DNA from: an uncultured Ignavibacteriota bacterium
GTDB taxonomy: Bacteria; Bacteroidota; Ignavibacteria; Palsa-1295
Assembly: GCA_903900335.1 (NCBI GenBank)
Contig: CAIUMP010000004.1
Span: forward strand, 1 to 64,000
Length of the DNA: 64,000 nt
Direction: 5' to 3'
Part shown: positions 37,039 to 46,536 of the stretch, piece after piece
Layout of the letters: the number at the start of each line of letters is the position of its first letter
Position numbering within the stretch: the first letter of the stretch is position 1
Program-made: the position numbers and the translations under genes
Notes under the pieces: generated by a model
The model's input: only the letters and a program-made list of their open reading frames with translations
Told to the model about the DNA's origin: nothing
The model's database searches: none

Positions 37039-37719
37039 TCACTTAACAGCACTTTTTGCTTTCGCCCGTCCCACCATCGCATTCAACGAATCCGCCAAAT
37101 CCGCACCAGCATCATAAACAGCGCACTGAAGCGCGCTGAGTTGCTCATCCTCTGTTAGTTTGTGATACCGATCCTTCGTAATCGCAGGCCCCGAAGTTGA
37201 GACAGTATCCTGCACGGATCCACAATACCGCAACGGAACTTCCAGCGTTCTGTCTTCATCGAACACCACGTTGCCCGATGCTGTATGTGTGATCTTTAGC
37301 GTTTCCTTCACCCGCACATTCGATCCTGAATCCGTTGGGTTGAAATCACACAAAGCTATATGTGTGTCAACGAGGAATCGCGAATCATCAGGCATTTCTA
37401 CTGGCTTGATCCACAATCTGTCCTCAAGTTCGGCGGAGAGCCCGTTCGAGAAATAGACGGGCAAAGACGCGTCGTCCCCGAACGGAATTGGCCAGTGACG
37501 AAATGGCAGCGAGAGTAATGCGAAGAAGAGCTTCGCCCATATCGTTGTGGAGTCATCGTCGCTCGAAGAGTCGTCCGACCCCTGAGATGGATGATCGATG
37601 TTCGCTGTGAAGTACATCGGTGCACCCTTGAGATCGTATTGGTCGAGATGATTGGTCGTCCCACACGCGGAGACGACCATCAAACACACTCCGATCCACG
37701 ATTGCCGCAGTCGTCTCAC
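37039..37719 (-). CDS. hypothetical lipoprotein
   Basis: 226 aa from the GTG at 37719, which overlaps the TGA of the upstream binding-protein gene (GTGA). The track's TTG start at 37734 adds five residues. The N-terminus QSWIGVCLMVVSACG has a lipobox-like VSAC. An acidic linker (SDDSSSDDDS) follows, then a hydrophobic stretch (IWAKLFFALLSLPF) and a beta-rich C-terminal domain with two cysteines. No family recognised. Coupling to the ABC binding protein suggests a related envelope role. Confidence 0.7.
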   Translation of the reverse strand: MRRLRQSWIGVCLMVVSACGTTNHLDQYDLKGAPMYFTANIDHPSQGSDDSSSDDDSTTIWAKLFFALLSLPFRHWPIPFGDDASLPVYFSNGLSAELEDRLWIKPVEMPDDSRFLVDTHIALCDFNPTDSGSNVRVKETLKITHTASGNVVFDEDRTLEVPLRYCGSVQDTVSTSGPAITKDRYHKLTEDEQLSALQCAVYDAGADLADSLNAMVGRAKAKSAVK

Positions 37720-39428
37720 TCCGAGAACCAGCAATACTTCATTTCCAACTGATACATCGCGTTCGATGGAAAATCCCGAACGTTCGGCTGGAGCACATGG
37801 TAGTCCTCATCATAATACAGCACAACCATCGGTGCATCCTGAATGGCGATGTTCTCCGCCTCAGCAAAGAGTTGTAGGACTTTCGCGTGATCCGTCTCGG
37901 CAATCGCTGCGGCGAAGAGACGGTCGAACTCGGGATTGTTATAGCGCGTCGAGTTAATAGTGCTTGGACCCGATGGTGGAATATTCTTGCCGTAGAGAAG
38001 ATTCAGGAAATTCTCAGGATCAGGATAATCTGCAATCCAGCCTAAACGGAAGAACGGAGCCTTGCCATCATCAATACGAGGTGTGAGTTGCGAGAACTCG
38101 AGCATCTGCAAGTTTACCGTGATGCCGAGATTCTCCTTAATCTGGGATTGCACCGCTTCCGCAACCTCTGTGTTTCGTCCACCGCCAGCGTTGAGATACA
38201 GCGTTAACTCGGGCAGCGTCCCTCCCAACTCCTTCTTCGCCATCGCTAACTCGGCAAGCGCGCTATCTGGATTAAACGAGAATCCATGCACCCGATCCAC
38301 AGGATACCCCGGCATTGCCGGCGGCACGATCCCGTGGTTGCCCGGTCCCGCGGCTTGGTCCTTCAAGATGTACTTAATGATCTTCTCGCGGTCCACAGCG
38401 AACGCAATTGCGCGGCGCAGATGCCTATTATTCACGCCGGGATTCGTCGTATTAAATCCGTAGAACTGCACAGCCATGGCGGGCAAATGCACGATGTGGT
38501 ACTTTTTGTACTTCCCCTTTGCTTCTTTGTGCTCATCGACGACATCATGGAAAAACTCATTCGGGATGCGATATACATGGTCGAGCTTGCCCGCCATGAA
38601 TTGCTGCAACTCCACTTTGTTATCGAGGATGAACGACACTTGCAACGTATCCAGATATGGAAGCTGGTTTCCATCTGCATCATGCCGCCAGTAGGTAGGA
38701 TTGCGAACAAGCGTGCAATGCTGCGCTTGCTTGTATTCTACGAACCGGAATGCTCCCGTTCCGACAGGATGAAATACAAAATCGCGACCGTACTTCTCAA
38801 CCGCCTCATGCGGATAGATGAACGCAAACCCGACTGCGGGATAATTCAGGAATGGGGAGAATGGCTTCTCCAATGTGATGACCACCGTCGAGTCATTCGG
38901 TGCCTGCAACCCGGGCAGGCCACCGGGTGGCAATTTATTACTTGTGTAGTACGCGAGCCCACCCTTGATGTACTTGAAGTACGGCTCCGCGCCGGTGTTC
39001 GTCGTGCGATCGAGTGCGCGAGTGTAGCAATATACCACGTCAGACGAAGTGAACTTCCGTCCCTTGCCATTCGGGAAGCAGGGGTCGTCATGGAAAGTGA
39101 CATCGCTTCGCAGATGGAATGTGTAGGTGAGACCATCAGGCGAAATCTCCGGCATCGCGGAGAGCGCGGGGATGAGATGCAGTCCCGAATCGAATTCGAG
39201 CAAACGATCGTACACGTTCTCACCGATCTGAACCGAGGTTTGATCGTTCATCTGCACAGGATCGAACGAGCGCAGATCCGCGCTCTCATTCACACGGAAT
39301 GTCCCACCGAGCTTCTTCCCACCCTTGCCTTCGCGGAGCGAATGCTGGAGATCGCCGCGATGTCCGCATGAGGCAACGAAGAGAACTGCGAAAACACCAA
39401 TACCGAGAAATCCAAGTTTTGAAATCAT
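37716..39428 (-). CDS. peptide/oligopeptide ABC transporter substrate-binding lipoprotein
   Basis: Solute-binding protein family 5 (DppA/OppA type), 570 aa, lipoprotein signal FAVLFVASCGH. It has GGTFRVNESADLRSFDPVQ at the N-terminus, YTFHLRSDVTFHDDPCF, the family signature VTFHDDP and VKYCY-type contacts, and AIAFAVDREKIIKYIL in domain II. No permease or ATPase genes are nearby, so it may be an orphan or its transporter is elsewhere. The ligand is probably a peptide. ATG start at 39428. Confidence 0.9.
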   Translation of the reverse strand: MISKLGFLGIGVFAVLFVASCGHRGDLQHSLREGKGGKKLGGTFRVNESADLRSFDPVQMNDQTSVQIGENVYDRLLEFDSGLHLIPALSAMPEISPDGLTYTFHLRSDVTFHDDPCFPNGKGRKFTSSDVVYCYTRALDRTTNTGAEPYFKYIKGGLAYYTSNKLPPGGLPGLQAPNDSTVVITLEKPFSPFLNYPAVGFAFIYPHEAVEKYGRDFVFHPVGTGAFRFVEYKQAQHCTLVRNPTYWRHDADGNQLPYLDTLQVSFILDNKVELQQFMAGKLDHVYRIPNEFFHDVVDEHKEAKGKYKKYHIVHLPAMAVQFYGFNTTNPGVNNRHLRRAIAFAVDREKIIKYILKDQAAGPGNHGIVPPAMPGYPVDRVHGFSFNPDSALAELAMAKKELGGTLPELTLYLNAGGGRNTEVAEAVQSQIKENLGITVNLQMLEFSQLTPRIDDGKAPFFRLGWIADYPDPENFLNLLYGKNIPPSGPSTINSTRYNNPEFDRLFAAAIAETDHAKVLQLFAEAENIAIQDAPMVVLYYDEDYHVLQPNVRDFPSNAMYQLEMKYCWFSE

Positions 39429-39444
39429 GCCGTTCGAACGCCTG

Positions 39445-39843
39445 TCAGGATAAGATAATTGCCTCTGCTTCGATCTCCACCAGCATCGCTGGGTCGATCA
39501 ATCGCACCACTTCCACCATGCTCGTTGCTGGTCGAATGTCCCGGAAGAACTCCCCATGCACTCGCCCAATCGCTTCCCAATCGCGAGTGATGTCGATGAC
39601 GAACATTCGAGTCCGAACTACATCCGCGAGTGTACCACCAAGCGCAAGCAGCGCTTTTTCCATATTACGAATACACTGCGTGGCCTGTGCAGAAGCATCG
39701 CCAGCACCGATGACATTGCCCGAATCATCCGTTGCGGTAGTCCCAGAAACATGAATGATATTGCCGACGCGAACAGCGCGTGAGTATCCCACAATTGGCT
39801 CCCAGGTTGTTCCACTAGAGTAATGTTGTCGAGACTCGCTCAT
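39445..39843 (-). CDS. RidA family deaminase
   Basis: 132 aa Rid-family protein, which typically hydrolyses reactive enamine/imine intermediates. It has [20 protein letters not shown] at the N-terminus, [30 protein letters not shown] containing the conserved carboxylate-binding Arg, and a C-terminal EIEAEAI strand. Its start overlaps the stop of the VOC gene by 4 bp. Substrate is unknown. Confidence 0.92.
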   Translation of the reverse strand: MSESRQHYSSGTTWEPIVGYSRAVRVGNIIHVSGTTATDDSGNVIGAGDASAQATQCIRNMEKALLALGGTLADVVRTRMFVIDITRDWEAIGRVHGEFFRDIRPATSMVEVVRLIDPAMLVEIEAEAIILS

Positions 39844-40181
39844 GATTTATTGACCTCTTTCTCCTCATACAAATTGAATACAAATCCGAATGGATCGCGG
39901 ACGTAATTGGGCTTACCGGGCCCGTCCCATCGTAGAACAGTGCAGCCCTTCGCTTCCAAGTCGGCTCGCGCTGCATCTAAATCAGAAACATAGAATTCGA
40001 AAATCGGGCCGGGAATAGAAGTGTCTTCATCGAAGTAGATGTGAAAGTTGTCGGACTTTAGATGTGAGTATGTGGACGTACTGTTACCTTCCTCCATTCC
40101 CATGACATCCTTGTAGAATGCGGTCGCTTCCTTCCATTGTCCGGTCGGGAAGTTGACGTTACCGGAGAATTTGTATTTCAT
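39840..40181 (-). CDS. VOC/glyoxalase-like protein
   Basis: 113 aa vicinal-oxygen-chelate fold. [17 protein letters not shown] starts the first beta-alpha-beta unit. [23 protein letters not shown] follows, then the typical end [12 protein letters not shown]. The metal ligands are not obvious, so an enzymatic activity is uncertain. It overlaps the following RidA gene by 4 bp, suggesting coupled expression. Confidence 0.88.
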   Translation of the reverse strand: MKYKFSGNVNFPTGQWKEATAFYKDVMGMEEGNSTSTYSHLKSDNFHIYFDEDTSIPGPIFEFYVSDLDAARADLEAKGCTVLRWDGPGKPNYVRDPFGFVFNLYEEKEVNKS

Positions 40182-40281
40182 GCCACGAAAATACGACGAC
40201 TTTTCACGACGGGTTAGAAATATTTCGGGAAGAGGAATTCTATCAACCGCGTTTGGATGCCATCGCTTTCCTTAACATTAC

Positions 40282-40803
40282 ATGGACCTGCAACCAACCC
40301 TCACCGGCGACCTCCTCCTCCTCCGGCCCCTAAGACATGAGGATTTCGAGGCGCTATATCTCGCCGCGTCCGATCCGCTCATTTGGGAGCTACATCCCCA
40401 GCAGGACAGATACACGCGTCCTGTTTTTCAGAAGTATTTTGACAGCGGCATCGAATTGAAGGGCGCCTTCGCCATCATCGACCGCAAGACGGGAGAGATC
40501 ATCGGTAGCTCGCGATACCATGACTACGATCCAGTTGGGAAGAGTGTCGAGATCGGATACACGTTCCTCACGCGCGCGTATTGGGGCGGCGAGTACAACC
40601 GCGAGTTAAAGGGGTTGATGCTGGAACACGCTTACAAATGGGTTGACGTTGCTCGCTTCTTCATCGGTGGGAATAACTTTCGCTCCCAACGGGCTGTCGA
40701 GAAGATCGGCGCAATTCGCGTGGGTTCCAAATCCGATGAGAGGGGTGTCACGCTTCAGTACAATCTCCCGCGCGAACTGGCGGATTCGATTCTCAAGATG
40801 TGA
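40282..40803 (+). CDS. GNAT acetyltransferase, RimJ/RimL type
   Basis: 173 aa. Begins LTGDLLLLRPLRHEDFEALY, as in RimJ/RimL-type enzymes, with FAIIDRKTGEIIGSSRYHDY and EIGYTFLTRAYWGGEYNREL as the acetyl-CoA-binding region, then NFRSQRAVEKIGAI near the end. The target amine is unknown. Convergent with the FMN reductase gene, with one base between the stops. Confidence 0.9.
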   Translation: MDLQPTLTGDLLLLRPLRHEDFEALYLAASDPLIWELHPQQDRYTRPVFQKYFDSGIELKGAFAIIDRKTGEIIGSSRYHDYDPVGKSVEIGYTFLTRAYWGGEYNRELKGLMLEHAYKWVDVARFFIGGNNFRSQRAVEKIGAIRVGSKSDERGVTLQYNLPRELADSILKM

Positions 40804-40804
40804 C

Positions 40805-41353
40805 CTACTTCTTAAATCGCTCGGCCCATTCCTTAAGCGATGCCATGAACGTCGTGAGAATCTTGCGCGTCATTTCATCGGTCAGCTTGCCCGTCTCATC
40901 GAATTTCTCATGCGCTTTTGCGATCATCACTTCCGGCTTGTTCATCGGATAAAGATTGACAAACACGCACACCTGCCGCAGGTGATATTGCGCCCGAGCA
41001 CCTCCCAACAGCCCGGTCGATGCGGTGATGATCCCGCACGGCTTCCCATTGAATGGATTGTCCGCTGGTGGTCGCGAAGCCCAGTCGATCGCGTTTTTTA
41101 ACACACCCGGCAGTGAGTAATTGTATTCCGGGGTTACAAAAAGAATCGCATCGGCCGCACGAATTTGAGTCTTGAGTCGAGTCACGGAGGCCGGGTCGCC
41201 AGCATCCTGCATGTCCTGATTGTAGAGCGGAAGATCGGATATGTCCGCGATCTCGAACGTCATGTCCGGCGGCGCAAGCTCCATGGCGGCATTCAGCGCT
41301 TTGCGGTTGAATGATTCAGTGCGGAGGCTTCCGAGAATTGCGAGGATGTGCAT
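40805..41353 (-). CDS. NADPH-dependent FMN reductase
   Basis: Flavodoxin-fold reductase, 182 aa from the ATG at 41353 (the track start at 41380 adds nine unconserved residues before MHILAILGSLR). It has LGSLRTESFNRKAL for FMN phosphate binding, FVTPEYNYSLPGVLKNAIDW as the diagnostic family motif, and GIITASTGLLGGARAQYHLR. It reduces FMN or quinones with NAD(P)H; the exact substrate is unknown. Confidence 0.92.
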   Translation of the reverse strand: MHILAILGSLRTESFNRKALNAAMELAPPDMTFEIADISDLPLYNQDMQDAGDPASVTRLKTQIRAADAILFVTPEYNYSLPGVLKNAIDWASRPPADNPFNGKPCGIITASTGLLGGARAQYHLRQVCVFVNLYPMNKPEVMIAKAHEKFDETGKLTDEMTRKILTTFMASLKEWAERFKK

Positions 41354-41470
41354 GATAGGTGGTGAGTAGCGAATAGTCAATTACTATTGAAAAGTAACGA
41401 GCAGCGATTGGATTAGGTGCTATATCAAGTGTACTCACTCGTTACCCGTTACTCGATACTCGTTACGATG

Positions 41471-42175
41471 CTATCCCAGATCGAACAGCAGAAACTCCGC
41501 TCGTTCATCGGATGGGTTGGTTATGGCGATCTCGGCTTCGTTCTCGATGGCGATGCTGTCGCCCGCGGTTAGCGTTTCGCCGTTGACGACGATGCCTCCG
41601 AGAGCCACTTGCAGGAAGCCACCGCGTCCCGCATCGAACGAATGCCTTACGGATGCACCCGTATCCATCAAACTTGCATACACCTTAGCATCCTGATTGA
41701 TAGTGACGGAGCCATCGTTCCCGTCGGGAGAGGCAACAAGACGGAGTGCATTTAGCCGCTGCTCCACCGGGAAATTCTTCTGCTCATAGCTCGGTGCGAT
41801 TCCACGTCGGTTCGGCAGAATCCAAATTTGAAGCAGATGCACCGGCTCCGTTTCGGACGGGTTCGCCTCGCTGTGAAACACGCCTGTGCCGGCGCTCATG
41901 CGCTGCACATCACCGGGACGAATCACATCGCCATTCCCCATCGAATCGCGATGCTCCAGCGCACCAGACATGATATAGGTAATGATCTCCATATCCCGGT
42001 GCGGATGCATCCCGAAGCCCTGACCAGCTGCAACGCGGTCATCATTGATCACACGGAGCGTGCGAAAGTGCATGTGCGCCGGATCGTGATAATCCGCAAA
42101 GGAAAAGGTGTGGTACGTGTTCAGCCAGCCATGATCAAAATGGCCGCGCTCTTCGGAAGGTCGTTTTGTAAGCAT
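41471..42175 (-). CDS. pirin family protein
   Basis: Bicupin of the pirin family (quercetinase-like), 234 aa from the ATG at 42175. The track start at 42274 adds 33 unconserved residues. It has GWLNTYHTFSFADYHDP, then FGMHPHRDMEIITYIMSGALEHRDSMGN carrying the metal-binding His/His/His/Glu set, and AGTGVFHSEANPSETEPVHL, typical of pirins. Enzymatic role is uncertain. The track extension is probably non-coding leader. Confidence 0.92.
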   Translation of the reverse strand: MLTKRPSEERGHFDHGWLNTYHTFSFADYHDPAHMHFRTLRVINDDRVAAGQGFGMHPHRDMEIITYIMSGALEHRDSMGNGDVIRPGDVQRMSAGTGVFHSEANPSETEPVHLLQIWILPNRRGIAPSYEQKNFPVEQRLNALRLVASPDGNDGSVTINQDAKVYASLMDTGASVRHSFDAGRGGFLQVALGGIVVNGETLTAGDSIAIENEAEIAITNPSDERAEFLLFDLG

Positions 42176-42295
42176 AAAAATAGTTGTCTTCCCGTACAAC
42201 AATGCGGCGTTCCCCCGGCATTCCCTGGCAAGGTGGGGAATGAGTGTTGGGAGTCGGATGGTTATACCTGCCAATTACAGAGTTGATCTTTAATT

Positions 42296-43543
42296 ATGAG
42301 AAAGCTGTCTTCGATCTTTTTACGCACAGCACTGGTGGTGCTCTTGCTGCCGTCTTTCTCGAAGTCGGTTCTATCCCAAGGCAGCTGGGCTGCCGATTCC
42401 TCTATTGGGTTCTTCCCGCGTATGGGACATACCGCGACGGTCATCGGGGGCAAAATTTATGTGATTGGAGGTCGTTTTGGTAGTCCTGCTGATACCGTAC
42501 AGTTATTTGATCCCGAAACGCACACTTGGACGTCATTGGCAACTCTGGGTAAATTCACGTCCCGGCAAGGTCACACTTCAAGTGTGGTCAATGGAAAGAT
42601 ATACGTGATAGGTGGCGACAGCGGAAAATGGTCACCATCTGGTGGACTCGTTAACTCAGTTGAAGTTTTTGACCCTTCGACAAATTCCTGGAGCACTCCG
42701 CAGACCAAGGGGACCTTCATTAACAGACATTGGCATACTTCTGAAGTAGTTGGCGGCAAAATCTATGTCATCGGAGGATATGGAGACACAAGCATTCTTG
42801 GCGCAATCCAGGTGTTCGACCCCACAACAGACGAATGGCAGACGCCCTCAACTAGTGGGACGTTTACTGCTCGGTACGGCTTGGGCTCAGGGGTAATAGA
42901 CGGAAAAATATTCGCTCTCGGTGGCGCGGATAAAGATAGCAATATCGGGATTGTTCAAGTCTTTGATCCCATGACGAGCACGTGGAGTACTCTCGAAACA
43001 ACAGGGACGTTTACACCGCGATCTGGTTTTGCCTCAAGTGTACTCAATAATCGTATTTATGTATTTGGAGGACTTATTCCGCCTTGGGGATGGACTAGTC
43101 TTGTAGAGGTCTTAGACTGCTACTCGAACCAATGGAGTTCCCCTGCCAGGAGTGGCCACTTCTCACCACGCTCCGGGTTGACTGCATCCTCCTTAAATGG
43201 CGAGATCTATGCCCTTGGCGGATTGATGTGTGACGTGGTTCCAAATTGTGTAGTCAACACAAATGAGGTCTTCACCCCCGGCCCGCTTGAAGTAGCAATA
43301 CCGGCTGCCACCACCATTTCTCTCTCTCCCAACCCCACAAGCGGCCCCATCACCATCTCTGGTCTTCCCAATACTGCCTCAAGCCTTTCCATTTTGAACC
43401 TCCTCGGCGAATCCATTCTCTCATTGTCGAACTCAGGTGCGGCGAGATTAACCCTCGATCTCTCAAAACTTCCCCCCAGTTTTTACTATCTCAAAGTGCA
43501 GTCCAGCGAAGGAACCCAACTCCAGAAGCTTTTGAAAAAGTAA
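42296..43543 (+). CDS. secreted Kelch-repeat protein with T9SS sorting domain
   Basis: 415 aa. Signal peptide (RTALVVLLLPSFSKSVLSQ). About six Kelch blades follow, each with a GGKIYVIGG-type motif, predicted to fold into a beta-propeller. The last ~75 residues form a type A T9SS C-terminal domain: ISLSPNPTSGPITISGL and the terminal YYLKVQSSEGTQLQKLLKK. It is therefore a likely cargo of the SprA translocon. Ligand and function are unknown. ATG start. Confidence 0.92.
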   Translation: MRKLSSIFLRTALVVLLLPSFSKSVLSQGSWAADSSIGFFPRMGHTATVIGGKIYVIGGRFGSPADTVQLFDPETHTWTSLATLGKFTSRQGHTSSVVNGKIYVIGGDSGKWSPSGGLVNSVEVFDPSTNSWSTPQTKGTFINRHWHTSEVVGGKIYVIGGYGDTSILGAIQVFDPTTDEWQTPSTSGTFTARYGLGSGVIDGKIFALGGADKDSNIGIVQVFDPMTSTWSTLETTGTFTPRSGFASSVLNNRIYVFGGLIPPWGWTSLVEVLDCYSNQWSSPARSGHFSPRSGLTASSLNGEIYALGGLMCDVVPNCVVNTNEVFTPGPLEVAIPAATTISLSPNPTSGPITISGLPNTASSLSILNLLGESILSLSNSGAARLTLDLSKLPPSFYYLKVQSSEGTQLQKLLKK

Positions 43544-43647
43544 CGCCTTCGCACAGGGAGGTGTGGGTGGAATTATTTCCCGGAACACGGGCTTGGTATC
43601 TGACGGTATGCCCCACGTTTGCCGCTTGTCACTAAAATAATCACACC

Positions 43648-44220
43648 ATGAAAAATCACTACACTACCCGCACACCCGGGATCGTGCTCTTCGCAGCCAT
43701 CGCACTTCTGTTTGCATCGAATGCCTTTGCTAGTTTTAACGCCTATCTCGATTTCAAAGATGAGAAGACCGGCAAAGTCACCAAAGTCAAATTGGCACAG
43801 GATGGATCGTTCGAGTCGCCGGTAATGCCAGCAGGGACGTACATTTGCAGCTGGTCATTCGGCACATCGAATCAAACGACCGTCGGCAGCGGCGGCATGA
43901 GTTCGGGCCGCGCTGTAGGTACCTTTAGCGATGGTACGTCGGCAACCCAGTCAGTGTCACCCGCGGCTGCCACCCTAACCTACACCGTCCAAGCACCTCG
44001 CGAATCCAGTTCCGGCATGGCAAGTGGTAAACGTCAACACCAACCGGTCACTGTCAGCAAGAGTATCGACAAGGCCTCGCCGAATCTCTTCAACTTCGAG
44101 AAGATCACCATTGACAATGGCGATAAGATCAGCGGGAAGCTCGAACTGCAGGATGCTGCAGGTAAGGCCTGCTCAATTGCAGCTGTTGCCGGGTATGACG
44201 TGAAGTCCGTGAAGAAGTAA
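43648..44220 (+). CDS. hypothetical secreted protein, 190 aa
   Basis: N-terminal signal peptide with cleavage near NAFA/SF. The mature part starts FNAYLDFKDEKTGKVTKVKL, followed by a Ser/Thr/Gly-rich linker and a C-terminal segment ITIDNGDKISGKLELQDAAG. Probably periplasmic or extracellular. No T9SS domain and no family recognised. A terminator follows 27 bp after the stop. Confidence 0.75.
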   Translation: MKNHYTTRTPGIVLFAAIALLFASNAFASFNAYLDFKDEKTGKVTKVKLAQDGSFESPVMPAGTYICSWSFGTSNQTTVGSGGMSSGRAVGTFSDGTSATQSVSPAAATLTYTVQAPRESSSGMASGKRQHQPVTVSKSIDKASPNLFNFEKITIDNGDKISGKLELQDAAGKACSIAAVAGYDVKSVKK

Positions 44221-44246
44221 AGCAAGCAGAACGCATTTCAGTACAG

Positions 44247-44273
44247 AGCCGGGCAACCCCCGGCTTTTGTCTT
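44247..44273 (+). terminator. terminator after the 190-aa secreted protein
   Basis: A 7-bp stem agccggg / cccggct with a 5-base loop is followed by ttttgtctt. Confidence 0.65.
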
Positions 44274-44330
44274 CTGTGCGAGGCCGGAATTCTCCAATCA
44301 CTGAGTTCCCGATGTACTCAACCCAAATAC

Positions 44331-44355
44331 AAAGAGGCCCACGAGGGACCTCTTT
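44331..44355 (-). terminator. weak terminator-like hairpin downstream of rpsT
   Basis: On the minus strand, aaagaggtccc-tcgt-gggcctcttt forms a stem with one bulged base 25 bp after the rpsT stop. The U-tract is poor (gtatttggg). Confidence 0.45.
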
Positions 44356-44379
44356 TAAAAAACTATTTTGATAATTTGC

Positions 44380-44637
44380 TTAAGCCGCGACCTTCGCCTT
44401 GTTGATCGAGCGAGCGAGCTGCGACTTCTTATTCGCCGCGTAATTCTTGTGGACGAGTCCCTTAGCCGCAAGCTTATCGAGCTTGCTCTGGAGTGCCTGA
44501 AGCTGATCGCCAGAGGTCGTCGCCGTGGCGTCGAACGTCTTGAAAAGTTTGCGTAATTCTACTTTTTGGCCCTTATTAGCGATGCGGCGCTTCTCGGAGA
44601 GCCTTACGCGGCGGACTGCGCCTTTATGTCTTGGCAT
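44380..44637 (-). CDS. rpsT: 30S ribosomal protein S20
   Basis: 85 aa, basic, all-helical. It has the S20 pattern MPRHKGAVRRVRLSEKRRIAN and the C-terminal KNYAANKKSQLARSINKAK. It binds 16S rRNA in the small subunit. ATG start. The gene stands alone between convergent and co-directional unrelated genes. Confidence 0.96.
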   Translation of the reverse strand: MPRHKGAVRRVRLSEKRRIANKGQKVELRKLFKTFDATATTSGDQLQALQSKLDKLAAKGLVHKNYAANKKSQLARSINKAKVAA

Positions 44638-44761
44638 GAGCTGTTTCTATTCTGCGATTCCAAAATCCTCGATGGGCACATTGCCCAGCTTCTTATTGAG
44701 TGCCGAGTAACGACGTACACCCACGGTTTAGTTCGTGGAAAATAGGATTCCCGGCCACTTC

Positions 44762-46039
44762 CTATGTCTTCAGCTTCTTCTTCTTTGCCGCTGGAAAAAG
44801 CACGTTATTCAGGATCAAACGGTATCCCGGCGAATTCTTGTGCAATTTCAGATCCGTCGCTGGATCCCCGACCTGATGCTGGTAATCCTCTGGGTCATGA
44901 CCACCATAGAACGCGAAGAATCCTTTGCCGAAATTCGAGTAGAGATACCGCACCTGGCCGGCCCCTTCGCGCTCGGCAAGGATCGTCACACTCTTCTTCA
45001 CAAACTGCTTGTGGAACATTGTCGTCTGACCCATGAAGCCCTTAATGACGTTAACATGGTCTTGCGTCAGCATGGTCGGCACGGGATCATATTTAGCGGA
45101 GAACTCGAACAGTGTAAAGTAATCATTGTCCCGCGCGCCGATCTCACTCGGCTGCACATCAATGTCGCTATACTCATAGACGAAGGGGTTCGGGTCGACC
45201 TTAAAATTCTCAAATGCAAAGCATTTCGAATAATCCAGCTTCTTCTGATAACTCGGATCGACCGGATCACCATCGAAGACCTGATCGCAGATGTCATCGT
45301 TCTCCGCCGAAAGGGCAATGTCATACGAATCTGTCGCGGAGCACATCGCGAACATGAACCCACCCGCACCGACGAACTCCTTGATCTTTCTCGCTACCGC
45401 TTTCTTTTCCTCGCTGACTTTCGCAAAGCCCAACTTCTTTGCTTCCGCCTCCAGTTGCCGCACCTGCGCCTGATACCACGGGGCAGTGCTATAACTACCA
45501 AAGAACTTCCCATACTGCCCGGTGAAGTCCTCGTGATGCAAATGCAGCCAGTCATAGCTCTTTAGCTTGTCGCCGATCACTTCATCATCCCACACTTTTT
45601 CGTACGGCACCTCGGCATACTCCAGTACCAGCGTAACGGCATCGTCCCACGGCTGAAACCCTGGGGGCACATAGACCGCGATCTTCGGCGGCTTCTCCAA
45701 CTTAACCACATCCATGTTCTTTGCCTCCGACTGAACAAGAGAATAGATCGAATTCGCCGCTGCTGCATCGATCGTCTCGAACGAAACGCCACGTATCCGA
45801 CACTCGGCGGCCAGCAGATCGGAGTAATCCGCCATGAAACTGCCACCGCGATAATTCAGCAGCCAGTCAACAGCGGTCGCATGTTGCAGCGCCCAAAAGG
45901 TAATGCCGTATGCCTTGAGATGATCGGTCTGATCCAGATCCATCGGGATTAGCAGCTTTTGCTGCGCACGAACAGCCACGGGCGAGACCAGCGCCGTGGA
46001 AGTAATTAACGAGAAGAGAAGGATACGTAAGAATTTCAT
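44762..46039 (-). CDS. secreted amidotransferase-like protein (annotated 'asparagine synthetase B' in relatives)
   Basis: 425 aa from the ATG at 46039, which begins a signal peptide (RILLFSLITSTALVSPVAVRA/QQ). The track start at 46126 precedes this by 29 residues. The mature part opens KLLIPMDLDQTDHLKAYGIT, the pattern of Bacteroidota/Chlorobiota proteins often labelled asparagine synthetase B, yet it lacks the AsnB N-terminal Cys and ATP site. Around GGFMFAMCSATDSYDIAL it resembles a class-I-amidotransferase or ThuA-like fold with a possible nucleophile elbow. A secreted enzyme of unknown substrate is inferred. Confidence 0.8.
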   Translation of the reverse strand: MKFLRILLFSLITSTALVSPVAVRAQQKLLIPMDLDQTDHLKAYGITFWALQHATAVDWLLNYRGGSFMADYSDLLAAECRIRGVSFETIDAAAANSIYSLVQSEAKNMDVVKLEKPPKIAVYVPPGFQPWDDAVTLVLEYAEVPYEKVWDDEVIGDKLKSYDWLHLHHEDFTGQYGKFFGSYSTAPWYQAQVRQLEAEAKKLGFAKVSEEKKAVARKIKEFVGAGGFMFAMCSATDSYDIALSAENDDICDQVFDGDPVDPSYQKKLDYSKCFAFENFKVDPNPFVYEYSDIDVQPSEIGARDNDYFTLFEFSAKYDPVPTMLTQDHVNVIKGFMGQTTMFHKQFVKKSVTILAEREGAGQVRYLYSNFGKGFFAFYGGHDPEDYQHQVGDPATDLKLHKNSPGYRLILNNVLFPAAKKKKLKT

Positions 46040-46536
46040 CTGCTTCAAAACCGGTATTGACCACAAAGTATTACTCTGACGACAGCCAGTCACCTCCGGT
46101 TTCATCCTATTAATTCGTACCACCACCCCGCCAAACCTTCTCGCACCCGAACCTGCTACCTTTTTTGCATTCGAAAATTCATAAAGGCACCATTTTCTTG
46201 AAAACGGGTGCCCCTATTCTCTCAATTGTGTTTTCATTTAATGAACGCCCACTCCTTTCTGTCATTCCCGCGGATGGGGGAATCCAGTTCCAGCATGAAT
46301 AAGTGCCCAATTGAAAGCAGGTGCCCATAGCCCATCCTACAACATAACATATCCAAAACCCAAAGTCAAGAGTGTTCAGAACATTTTCTGAATTTCGCTT
46401 CCTTGCGTGGCTCGGCGCTTCCTCGCCCGGGATCCAATATTCTGAACCGAACTCAGTGCGTAGACGTGAACTGCCCACAGCCTAGCTGAATGCGATGGAT
46501 GATGGAACGGAGGTGCAGCGAAAAATAACTTAGCCG
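46040..46536. other. intergenic region containing a single arm of the tcattcccg repeat
   Basis: No gene recognised in ~500 bp. The only clear element is gtcattcccgcggatggggg.. at 46261-46287, matching one arm of the inverted repeat at 30684. The track ORF 46179-46478 lacks supporting features. Confidence 0.5.
46261..46287. repeat. solo arm of the tcattcccg dispersed repeat
   Basis: 27 bases matching the left arm of the element at 30684-30710 except for a central block of about six bases. It can form its own small hairpin (attccc / gggaat). Confidence 0.8.

Noticed and set aside
37652-39371. Plus-strand ORFs of 101 and 361 aa opposite the ABC binding protein
   Set aside because: The opposite strand has signal peptide, family motifs and normal length; these are codon-bias shadows.
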